A stretch of DNA of 23,687 nucleotides, taken from assembly GCA_045541135.1 (NCBI GenBank), contig JAZQIO010000073.1, positions 1-23,687 of the forward strand, written 5' to 3'. The position numbers and the translations under genes were made by a program. Shown here piece after piece: positions 7,131 to 16,400 of this stretch. Each line of letters begins with the position of its first letter. Within the stretch, counting starts at the first letter, position 1. Under the pieces are notes generated by a model, which ran no database searches, was not told the origin of the DNA, and saw only the letters and a list, made by a program, of their open reading frames with translations. Origin of the DNA: CAZNKU01 sp045541135 (GTDB lineage Bacteria; Bacillota; Clostridia; Monoglobales; Firm-18).

Positions 7131-9011
7131 TTATTTCAATTCTGTAACTGCATGACGTCCAAGTGGCTTAGCAGTTGTAATACCGTCAAACATAAATGCT
7201 TTTACAGTTTTTACATCAGTATAATCTGCAAAGTCATATGTAAATTCTACTGTTCCTTTTGTTGCATCAATTGTTGCACTATCGTCGCTTATTGCCATTT
7301 TTACAAGCTTACCGTTAGCGTTGTAGCCTGCAATAACTACCTTCTGTGTACCGTTTCCGTTAAGCACAAGACCCTTTGCTGTTACAGCCTTGTTGTTAAC
7401 AGTTAGTGTTATAGGGTCGATAAGGTCATTCATATTAGAATAATATGTTGAAAAATCAGTATCCCATATTCTTGACACAATGTTATCGTAATATGTTACA
7501 ACAGATTTCTTTTCTGTATCCGCTAATGTTGTAATGTCTGTACGTGCCTGTGTTAACTTTATACCATCTGTAATTGCTTCTTCAACAACAGTAGCCTTTG
7601 GTACTTCGGTATAAGATTCATAAATCTTGTATGAAGTATCTGTTTCCAAATCTATTACAAAACCTTCTGTAGTAATCAGATAATTTGTACCGCTGTTTGT
7701 AATTTTCAAAAGCTTGATGATTCTGTACCATTTGTCAGACTCTACATCCAATGTAATAGATTTTCTTGTATCTGTACCCAGATATGTACCTTCCTGATAG
7801 AAACAGATTTTCTTATCAACCATTTTTGAACCGATAGCATAAACAGATGAGTTAGCAGCAGTATTATTGCCCAATCTCCATATCTGGCTTCTTGTAGCAC
7901 TTTCAGAGCCTGATACAACCTTTACATCATACGACATCTGCATAAATTTTGTGGTGTCTGCAGGGAAATATGTTGTAAGATTTTTCTGGAAGTTCTGAAT
8001 TGTTGCATGAGTAGCATTAACGGTATCCGAAGGTGTTAAAGTAATCTTCATTGCACCATCTTCATTTTCGTAAGCCATATTCTGATAAACACTGCCGGTA
8101 TAATAGTGTGGCTTTGTTGTCTGAGAAGATGTCTGATAAACAACCTTTGCTGTACCGTTATCTGTTGATTGAAACCCATTTGTACTCAAAATTGTGTGCG
8201 GTGTGTTAAAATCTACATTAGAGTAATGCAGCACATCAGCGTCAGGTACAAGTGTTGTGTCATAATATTCTGTTGCAAGGCTCATGTCTTTAATATATGT
8301 ATTTGCAGTTGTTTTAAAGAAAAGTTGTCTTACACCGATATCGTCAAATCTTATATCAGAAGCTGCTGATTCACATACAATGAACAACATACCGTCCATA
8401 TACATTGCAAATGTAATTTTGCCCTCTTCATGTGTGTACACGCGGATGTTCATCTGATGCCATTTATCACCTGTAACAGCCGTTGATTTTCTGTAGATAT
8501 TGGTAGCATTGCCACTTGCACCGCCGTATGCATTACCTGATGAGCTTGTCATTGTAAGGTATACTGTACCGTATGTATTATTTGTATAATTTCCGTCAGC
8601 ATCCCTTTTTGCCAATGACAAATTCACTTGTCTTACATTTTTCAAGTCAGCAGTGGGAATATACATTTTAAAGCTGAAATTAATAACAGGCTTTGTCACA
8701 TCTACAGCTGTGTTATAGTTACACAAAAAACTTTCACTTATAATATTTAAAAACGGATCGTCACTTACATTTTCCATTTTATCATAATGAGTAACGGTTG
8801 ACGTTTCTACATAATTTTCATTGACATGAAATTCCTTGCCGCCGTACTTGCCGTCTTCACTTAGCGACGAGTATAGCTTGCCGTCTTCTTTATTATAATA
8901 GTCCCAATCATAAAGATTAGTGGTTGCCGCTGAAACAGATGTTATGCCAACAGTTGCAACCAACGTCAACATTATACTGAATACAGTCAATAATGAAATA
9001 ACTTTTTTCAT
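7131..9011 (-). CDS. Secreted protein with two LamG-like beta regions, function unknown
   Basis: A 626-residue exported protein. The signal peptide is residues 1-28 (MKKVISLLTVFSIML... cut after SVSA). I see no catalytic motif. Residues about 35-260 and 270-520 each resemble a concanavalin-like beta sandwich. Each contains a KW-type strand followed by a hydrophobic strand (GDKWHQMNIRVYTHEEG and SDKWYRIIKLLKITNSG), as in LamG or sugar-binding sandwiches. The last 85 residues form a separate module with AGYNANGKLVK and VKAFMFDGITTAKPLG. The same module type occurs in the 667-residue protein encoded at 17265-19268. A role in binding polysaccharide at the cell surface is plausible but is inference. 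RBS AAAGGAGTG lies upstream. Hairpins flank the gene on both sides, suggesting its message level is set separately from its neighbours. Confidence 0.8.
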   Translation of the reverse strand: MKKVISLLTVFSIMLTLVATVGITSVSAATTNLYDWDYYNKEDGKLYSSLSEDGKYGGKEFHVNENYVETSTVTHYDKMENVSDDPFLNIISESFLCNYNTAVDVTKPVINFSFKMYIPTADLKNVRQVNLSLAKRDADGNYTNNTYGTVYLTMTSSSGNAYGGASGNATNIYRKSTAVTGDKWHQMNIRVYTHEEGKITFAMYMDGMLFIVCESAASDIRFDDIGVRQLFFKTTANTYIKDMSLATEYYDTTLVPDADVLHYSNVDFNTPHTILSTNGFQSTDNGTAKVVYQTSSQTTKPHYYTGSVYQNMAYENEDGAMKITLTPSDTVNATHATIQNFQKNLTTYFPADTTKFMQMSYDVKVVSGSESATRSQIWRLGNNTAANSSVYAIGSKMVDKKICFYQEGTYLGTDTRKSITLDVESDKWYRIIKLLKITNSGTNYLITTEGFVIDLETDTSYKIYESYTEVPKATVVEEAITDGIKLTQARTDITTLADTEKKSVVTYYDNIVSRIWDTDFSTYYSNMNDLIDPITLTVNNKAVTAKGLVLNGNGTQKVVIAGYNANGKLVKMAISDDSATIDATKGTVEFTYDFADYTDVKTVKAFMFDGITTAKPLGRHAVTELK

Positions 9012-9043
9012 TTTTAAACACTCCTTTATATTTAAACAGAATT

Positions 9044-9102
9044 GATTATGTCGGGAATTAAAGTATTACATAGGGGGTTAGAAATACAATCCCGACATAA
9101 TC
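9044..9102 (-). other. Long intergenic hairpin, 13-bp perfect stem
   Basis: GATTATGTCGGGA (9044-9056) pairs perfectly with TCCCGACATAATC (9090-9102). The 33-nt loop holds a possible inner GTATT/AATAC stem. It fills most of the 97-nt gap between the 879-residue SLH protein gene and the 626-residue secreted-protein gene. No T run follows on the minus strand. It may be an RNA stability or processing element, or a partial terminator. Confidence 0.55.
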
Positions 9103-9108
9103 TTAAGA

Positions 9109-11748
9109 TTATTGCTTATCTTTAAAAACCACGATATATCTTGTAACACCTGTTCTTGCCTGACAAACAACATAATCGCCGATTTCAACATCATCTATTG
9201 AACCGATATTAACTTCTACACCGCGTTTGCTATCAGTTACGAAGTAAATCTTAGCACTTCCGAACAATAGCCCCTGAGTTTTGAAAATATCACCATCAAG
9301 TGTCATTGCAGAATCCTTATTGTCTGAAACTCTGAATATTGCCCCATCGTTAAATGCCACATAACCGCTTGTGATAAACAATGAACCTGATGCATAAAGC
9401 TGTTGCTTTGCAGAGCCTTTAAATGCATGCTTTATTGCATTATATTCATAAATTCTCTCACCCTGGCGAACATTTCCGTTTTTATCAGTACCCAGACGAA
9501 CAAGGTCACCGGGTTTTACATTAGCGGCATCAAAAGTCACAGCAGCCTTGTTGCCAAGATCGTCAAATTTATATTCACTGAACTTTACACCATCAGGTGC
9601 ATAATACATTTTTTCATTGTTATCTGTATAACCTTTTATAGCGGTAACCTCGTTACCATTGGCATCGTAAGCCTTTCCTACTGACAACACAACAGTCATG
9701 GACGAGTCATAGCTTGTGTTAGCATATTCACCGTAAATAACTGCAGCATCTGCATAACCGTTATACTTACTCAAATGGAATACATCCCATGTCATAGAGT
9801 TTGAAAGAGGCAAATAGCTTTTTGCTGTTACTCCAAATGCTTCTTCATCATCCATATTTTCAGGAACAAGGAATATTAATGTATTTGCATTTATAAATTC
9901 ATATCCCGAGAAATATGTTCCGTCATCCTTTTTTGTACTAAGTGTAAGCATACCATTAGATAAAATCTGTGCTTTTTCTCTTGATGCAGACTTTATAAAG
10001 CCGTCTTCGTTATAGTTAAGAGATGATTTCGGAAAGGTAATGGAAACAAGCTTTCCGTTATCATCGGTATTATACATAACAACAGTATTATTAACATTGC
10101 CATCTTTCATAAATAATGAAACATCTGTCATGTCAGAACGTTTATAAAGTTTTCCGCCAACACGGAATCTGTCACCAAGTTCCAAAACTTCTATGTTTCC
10201 TGCACTTGTAAGCATTTTAATCTGAACTTTTTTATCAAATCCTGATTTAAGGTGTGCATCGACAAGAAATCCGAGAGGTTCTTTAATATCACTTACATAG
10301 CCGTCTATTACATAAACCGCCCTACCTGCAAAGTCGAAGTATACTGTCACTGTGTCGCCATAAGATATATCCTTAAAATAATCCTTTGTTCCGTTTGGTA
10401 CATCTATTTCCATTTGGTCAATAGATACTGTATATTCGTCTTTTTCAGTTACTGTACCGCTTACTTTTGAATTTGTATAAACAACATATACAAATTCGTC
10501 GGTTTCCATAACGCTTACTACATAATCCTTGTATATGTATTCAGGAGATTTCAATACACCGCTGTTATCAAAAACATATGTTTTCTTTCCGTTTTCCTCA
10601 CTCAAATCAACCTTATATGTATTGTTCACAGATGAAACAAGATAATCTGAACTTATGGAGTTTACAACAAATGTATCATAAATATTTACAAATACATAAT
10701 CATATTCTTCATCAGCATTACTGTCGATAAGTGTCATATCCGCAAATTCAGCATTTGAAAAGCCCGTTGCCTTAAAGTCTACCACGGTTTCACCGTTTTT
10801 AAGATATGTAGGAGTCTTTGAAAGATTCGCCTTATAATCGTTATCGTCTACATAATACTTTACAGTGTCGCCGATTTTGGATGAAAAATCTCTTTTTGTA
10901 AAGTTTATAACACTGCTTGTACCTGTGGGAGCTATACTCACAACATTTCCGTCAACATCGTAAAACAGGCTTACTTCCTGACCGAGATAGAATTTATATG
11001 AACTGTCAAGAAGTTTTGAATTATACTGTACATTGTCAACTATAATTGTATTTTTACCTGTATTCCCCTTATCGGTTATATCACAGTCGCCGTTAGACGT
11101 CATAACACCCTTTGCATAGTTAAGTCCCAATGCTTCATATGCAAAAACCTTGTTTGAATCCACATACTGGTGGTAGAAAGAATTTATTGAAACCAATTTG
11201 CTGGCATTACATCTTAAAGCATTGTAAAACATTGCTGCAGCATTTCCAACCAACATAGGGTCGTTTGAGGATGTAATACCTGTGTTTTTCAAAAGACCGA
11301 TGTTTTTTGCAGTAGTGTAATATCCAAGAGTATAATCACCGTTATTTCTTGCATATTCTGTATAGTTAAGCACTCTTGCAATTACAGTCATGCCTTCTAT
11401 ATATGTTATGGAATCATCAGGTCTGAAAAAACCTGCATCACCTGTCATATAACCGTTTTGCGCACAATAATTTATTGCCGCAGCATAAGGATGTGCATCA
11501 CCTACATCGTAGAACACAAAATTTGCATCATATACAATTTTTTTCCCTACCATTTTATATACAGAGTTTGCAAACTCTCCTCTTGTCATTACGTCATCTG
11601 CTTCAAGAGTAGGAGAAAAGATACCAAGGTTTTGCAGATGTGCAAGCGCCTCCACCCCGTAAATTTCAGAATCCGCATTAGCTGTAAAGGTCATACAACC
11701 GATTAAAAGAGTAAGCACCATAAGAAAGGATAATATTCTTTTTTTCAT
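9109..11748 (-). CDS. SLH-domain surface protein, large beta-rich, N-terminal SLH repeats
   Basis: An 879-residue exported protein. The leader MKKRILSFLMVLTLLIG ends in either a lipobox-like LIGC (Cys18) or a signal-peptidase I site ANA-D near residue 26. Three S-layer-homology repeats follow: about residues 29-68 (GIFSPTLEADDVMTRGEF), 83-135 (NGYMTGDAGFFRPDDSIT) and 147-185 (degenerate). SLH domains bind pyruvylated secondary wall polymer and anchor proteins to the cell wall. The remaining ~690 residues are long beta-rich segments without any enzyme motif I recognise, and may form a stalk or binding surface. Its ATG overlaps the upstream stop in TAATG, and the GGAGG site lies inside the last codons of the upstream SLH gene. 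The two are therefore translationally coupled and are likely made in fixed ratio. Confidence 0.85.
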   Translation of the reverse strand: MKKRILSFLMVLTLLIGCMTFTANADSEIYGVEALAHLQNLGIFSPTLEADDVMTRGEFANSVYKMVGKKIVYDANFVFYDVGDAHPYAAAINYCAQNGYMTGDAGFFRPDDSITYIEGMTVIARVLNYTEYARNNGDYTLGYYTTAKNIGLLKNTGITSSNDPMLVGNAAAMFYNALRCNASKLVSINSFYHQYVDSNKVFAYEALGLNYAKGVMTSNGDCDITDKGNTGKNTIIVDNVQYNSKLLDSSYKFYLGQEVSLFYDVDGNVVSIAPTGTSSVINFTKRDFSSKIGDTVKYYVDDNDYKANLSKTPTYLKNGETVVDFKATGFSNAEFADMTLIDSNADEEYDYVFVNIYDTFVVNSISSDYLVSSVNNTYKVDLSEENGKKTYVFDNSGVLKSPEYIYKDYVVSVMETDEFVYVVYTNSKVSGTVTEKDEYTVSIDQMEIDVPNGTKDYFKDISYGDTVTVYFDFAGRAVYVIDGYVSDIKEPLGFLVDAHLKSGFDKKVQIKMLTSAGNIEVLELGDRFRVGGKLYKRSDMTDVSLFMKDGNVNNTVVMYNTDDNGKLVSITFPKSSLNYNEDGFIKSASREKAQILSNGMLTLSTKKDDGTYFSGYEFINANTLIFLVPENMDDEEAFGVTAKSYLPLSNSMTWDVFHLSKYNGYADAAVIYGEYANTSYDSSMTVVLSVGKAYDANGNEVTAIKGYTDNNEKMYYAPDGVKFSEYKFDDLGNKAAVTFDAANVKPGDLVRLGTDKNGNVRQGERIYEYNAIKHAFKGSAKQQLYASGSLFITSGYVAFNDGAIFRVSDNKDSAMTLDGDIFKTQGLLFGSAKIYFVTDSKRGVEVNIGSIDDVEIGDYVVCQARTGVTRYIVVFKDKQ

Positions 11749-13499
11749 TATTTACTTCCTCCTTCCCCGGCAATTGAATTGTAAATCATCTGACAAGCTT
11801 CAGCTCTTGTAGCACCCTTTTTAGGATTGAAATTGCCTGTATCATCACCTGATATAACTCCGTTTGCACTTAGCATAAGTACGGAATTAAGGGCATATTC
11901 CGAAATACTCTCTTTGTCCTTAAAAGTTTTGTCCATAGGAACTTCATGGTCTATTTCCAATTTGTTAAGAAGAATTCTGTATAGCATAACTGCCATATCT
12001 TCTCTTGAAATCAAATTATTTACTCCAAAGTTTCCGTCAGGATATCCCTGAACGACACCGTATTTATAAAGACTTGCAACATATTTGTATGACCATCTGT
12101 TTTCTGCATCTTTAAATTCACATTCCGCATTTTCATCATACAGTCCGTAAGCCAATACAAGAATTTTTGCAAATTCTTCTCTTGTTATGTTATCCGAAGG
12201 TGCGAATTCGCCTTCAGCCTTACCGTTTACAATGCCCTTACCTGCAAGGTATAAAACAGCATCATTTGCCCATTCATAGCCATTCATATCGTCAAATGAC
12301 AATGTCTGTTCAGGCTTGTTTTCAGGCTTTATCTCAGGTTTCGGTTCGTATCCGATTTCACCCGTTCCGGAAGAAATCATACCACCTCCGCCACCGCCGG
12401 AGCCACCACTTGAACCGCCACTGCCGTCTGTAACAGGTTTTTTAACAGGTTCACCATCTTCAGTAGCATCTTCATAATACTTGTCATACAACTTCACGAA
12501 ATCAGCTTTATTGTCAGGAAATTCTTCATCTAAAATTCCGGAAAGAATTTCAGCGATTTCAGTACTTTTCAAATCTTCAAGATTTTCAAGTTTGAACCAA
12601 TCGTTATGGCTCTTTAAAAATTCGTAAATTACAGTATAGTCTTCCTTGTTATCTATAAATTTCTTTCCTGTAACAGCCATAAAGAATTCTTCTTTTAATT
12701 CAACAAAGTCAAACTTCTTGTTATCTTCCGCAAAAACAACTGAGTTTACCGTTTTCTTTTCCGCGTCAGTCATTGTCTTATATTCAGGATACAGAGAATC
12801 TGCACCGTCAAAACCTATGTTAAATTCAAGCATTGTACCGTATACAGTATGCTCTATTATTTCTGTTCTGTCTGCACCTGCATCAGAAACAAACAATTTT
12901 GTTACCACTACAGCTTTATCAAAGCTTTTTGATATATTATCAAGTGTTAACTTTTCTGCATTTTTTGCCTCAATCAAGTTATTGGCAATCGCATCTTCAT
13001 TACCCTGATAATATGCCATATTAAAGCCGAATATTTCATTGTAGCTATCAATGCAGTCAGTCATTGTTTCTATTGTAGTTGCATCGTTGAATTTATCTAC
13101 AATTCTCTGCTTTGCCTCATTGGAGTACAAAGGCACAACATAAGAATCAGTAGCATTCCTGTAATTACGTGCATGCAATGTGTATACAATCGGAAGGGCA
13201 GGGTCTGCTACCAAACCCTTATCCTCCGTTATTTCAACTCCTATTTCATACACGAATGAACCGTCATCACCTGCTCTTACCTGTTCAAGTGCGCGGATTT
13301 CAGAATTTACATTTTTAACCGTCAAAGAAACATTCTTTTTAGGTGTTGTTACACCTTTTACAGTCAAAATAAATTCATCACCTGTTGAAGTATATGTAAC
13401 CGTTATTATTTCAACATTATCGGAAGCTGCTGAAACAAAAGGTACAAACATAGCAATCAACATGCATGTTACCGTAAATATTGAAATTATTTTCTTCAT
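11748..13499 (-). CDS. SLH-domain surface protein with C-terminal triple SLH anchor
   Basis: A 583-residue exported protein with a signal peptide cut after FVSA at residue 24. An Ig-like beta domain follows (about 28-125, VTYTSTGDEFILTVKGV...). Next is an alpha-helical region (about 130-350) made of acidic repeats such as ILSGILDEEFPDNKADF. A Gly/Ser-rich and then Pro/Glu/Lys linker spans about 355-399. Three clear SLH repeats end the protein, at about 400-452 (KGIVNGKAEGEFAPSDNITREEF), 462-512 (GVVQGYPDGNFGVNNLISRED) and 525-577 (GVISGDDTGNFNPKKGATRAE). The design fits a wall-anchored spacer or scaffold. Its ATG overlaps the lyase stop in ATGA, with GGGGAGA inside the end of the lyase gene. 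This coupling suggests it helps display or retain the lyase, which has no SLH domain of its own. I see no enzyme motif. Confidence 0.88.
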   Translation of the reverse strand: MKKIISIFTVTCMLIAMFVPFVSAASDNVEIITVTYTSTGDEFILTVKGVTTPKKNVSLTVKNVNSEIRALEQVRAGDDGSFVYEIGVEITEDKGLVADPALPIVYTLHARNYRNATDSYVVPLYSNEAKQRIVDKFNDATTIETMTDCIDSYNEIFGFNMAYYQGNEDAIANNLIEAKNAEKLTLDNISKSFDKAVVVTKLFVSDAGADRTEIIEHTVYGTMLEFNIGFDGADSLYPEYKTMTDAEKKTVNSVVFAEDNKKFDFVELKEEFFMAVTGKKFIDNKEDYTVIYEFLKSHNDWFKLENLEDLKSTEIAEILSGILDEEFPDNKADFVKLYDKYYEDATEDGEPVKKPVTDGSGGSSGGSGGGGGGMISSGTGEIGYEPKPEIKPENKPEQTLSFDDMNGYEWANDAVLYLAGKGIVNGKAEGEFAPSDNITREEFAKILVLAYGLYDENAECEFKDAENRWSYKYVASLYKYGVVQGYPDGNFGVNNLISREDMAVMLYRILLNKLEIDHEVPMDKTFKDKESISEYALNSVLMLSANGVISGDDTGNFNPKKGATRAEACQMIYNSIAGEGGSK

Positions 13500-16400
13500 T
13501 TTGAATCTCCCCTATAAACCTTTATTTCAGTAAGCGAGTTATATGTTCCTCCTGTATTGTTGTGAACATCAATTCTAATATATTTGTATTTATCTGTTGA
13601 AGATACATCTACATATTCAAAACCATCCGTTACACCGTCGGACTGTCCTTTGAAGACTTCTGTCCAGTTATCACCGTCTGGCGACACATAAAGGTCAAAG
13701 AACTCATTACGTTTTGATCCGTTGTACCAGAAAAGACCAATCTTAGAGATTGTGGATTCTTCACTAAGTACCACAACAAATGAACCTTCATCGATTATAC
13801 ATGAATAAGTTGCCTTGTCGTTATCGAGTGCATTTGTTGTTGGTGCAGACAAATTACCTTCTGCATACATCGTGGCAATATTTACAATATCAGGGTCATC
13901 ATATCTGTGTATCTTAACTCTGTCACGCTCTCTGTTTCCGTAAGTTATGCTGACTATTGATGAAATTTTATTATATTCAATTTTACAGCTGAAAACTTTT
14001 TCTAAAAGGTCAATAGGTGCATACAACACTCCGTCAACATTTATAACACCGTCAGTGCCTACAACAAACTTATGTTTTACTGTATCCGTATCCACCTCTA
14101 AGTATGTATTGCTTACGGTATATGTACCTATATCGAATTTCATCATCGTTTCGGATAATGGAGCATATACGGTGTCATCCTTATAAATCCATTCTTCCCT
14201 AAATGTCTCGTAGCAACCGTCAATTATAACGTCTATACCCTTTTCATCATCTGTTGCAAGTCCGTAAACTGAATAATCAGGTGCAACAAGTCCTGTTACA
14301 GGAGTATATTTCAAAGTGAATTTATCACCCTTTGCTTTAAATGAAATTGAATCGTGCATTTTGTATGCATATTCCTGTGCAATCTGCTTTCCGTTTTCAT
14401 CATAAACAGTCCATTTTCCTTCAGCAAGACCTGTGATTGCAAAAAATCTTTCCGCATCTGATTTGCCCGGATTAATGGTAAATGTTTTACCCTTTGACAT
14501 ACCGTCTTTTCTAAGGTATGCCACATGACCTTTAATTTCAACACCGACGTAAACATCTGTTTCTTCAACAAGCTTTGCCTGAAGAGGTGTTATATATTCA
14601 CTGTTGTCACCAATTTGAAGTACGTTCAGGAAATAGCTTTGTTTTTCCGCCTTTTTAGGAGAAATTTCCACTCTCCAGTTACCGACCTCTGCTGTTTCTG
14701 ACTTTGGTTTCATTTCATACTTTATTCCATTAACCCAATAAGTATTTATTCCGTCAAAGTCCTCGCCGATTTTATTAATTGTAACCCCTGTTGTAGGCAT
14801 CAATGTCTGGTTTACAATTCTGCCTGTATAGTCTATTGTATCTCTTGTCACAATAGTTGTGTTTCCATCTATTTCAGGCTCTTCTTCGGTCTGTAAAAGC
14901 CATGTCTTTTTAAAAGTAGGTGAAGATGAACGTATAGCATCAAAAACAATCAATGCTGCGGGATATGTTTCATCCTCAAAATTAAAGAACACAAATGAAC
15001 GCTGATACTCTTCAACCTTATCTGAATAAGCTTTTGTAATATCACCCTTCATATAGCTGTAAACAGGCTTTTGAAGGTCAGGACCCCAGTTATATGAAAG
15101 TGTTTCACCGACTATTGCCGCTTCACTGTCATAATCTTTTATATGAGTGATATTCCAAGGTGCCTTAACCGGAAGATTCTGTCCTCCGTCATAAGTTGAA
15201 AAAATATTTTTTGCCGGGTTTGATTTTGTTTCGTTAGGGTCATACACAAGCATTGTGTTGTGTGCAATGGACTGTCTTGTATAACCCACATGGAATGGGC
15301 TTCCGTAACCTACGCTTGTAACACTTTTTCCGTCGCTGTCAACAAAGGATGAACCTTCATAAGTACCGGAATCAAGTGCAAGCAAGCCTTTGTAGTAAAT
15401 ATTAAAATGTCCCGAATCCTTGTGCTGGTGTCCCATGGAAAATCTGTTTTTAAGATTCATGGTACATATAACCGCATTGGAATCAAAGCCTTCGTCCCAG
15501 CTTGTTCTTGCAAACATATGAGCATTGTCAGCCCCTGTATATGTTGTAAGCGGGAAGTTTCTGAAGCTTTTGTCACATTCAACATCAACATCATTTATAA
15601 TAAGCCACATTGCGGGAGTAATATGTCCCGGAAGGTTTGTGGTCATATCGTCTTTTCTGTTTGCACGGTAATATTCTGTTTTCAAATATGAATTTTCAAG
15701 CATATTACCAAGCAGGAAGAAAATATAATTATCAGAACCTATATATCCCGTCTTATGATAATTATACTCGTCGCCCTCTGCAATAAGCTCACCGTCAGGC
15801 TGGCGTGTATAGAAATATCCTAAAAGTGATAATCCCTCTTCATAATACGCATTTTCAAATCCCATACCTTTGAAAATATAGTTATTAAGTACCTGATAGT
15901 AATGACGGTACATACCGTATGCAGAGCCGTCTTCATAATAAGTACTTTCGTTTAGTCTGTTTACAGTAGGAATCAGGTGTTGTTGAATTCTTCCTGCAAC
16001 TACGTTGTAATAGTCAGGTGCTTCATCATATGTTGCAACTGCAACCGCCATCATTCCGCCGAGAAGCTGGAATTCCATAATGTGTCCCTGTATTTGTGAA
16101 TTACTCGGAACTTCGTATTTAACAGGAGGATATGAAGGTTCCGAATACCTTGTGTTATAAAGCATATGGAAAAGTAAAAATTCCTTATCATCCTCTGTTA
16201 AAAGGTCATAGCACCAGTCATAACAAAGTGCCGTAGACCATACAGCTTGCATAATTGTACGTCCTGTCGAAGTAGCATTTGCCTTGTCAATCATACAGCT
16301 TTCCATGTAATTCCTTGCAACCTTTATTGCCTTTTCACCATATGATTTATCACCTGTAATCTGATACAAAAAGGCATTTGATTCTATCATAAGTGCAATA

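Noticed and set aside
12370..12430. Glycine-codon-rich tract in the SLH gene as a DNA repeat element
   Set aside because: It is explained by the Gly/Ser linker before the SLH repeats and shows no repeat unit conserved at DNA level beyond that.
12646..13008. 120-residue plus-strand ORF opposite the 583-residue SLH gene (and similar opposite-strand ORFs such as 18784-19140)
   Set aside because: These are antisense shadows of real genes, with Ser-rich translations typical of reverse-complemented acidic coding sequence, and no ribosome binding sites.
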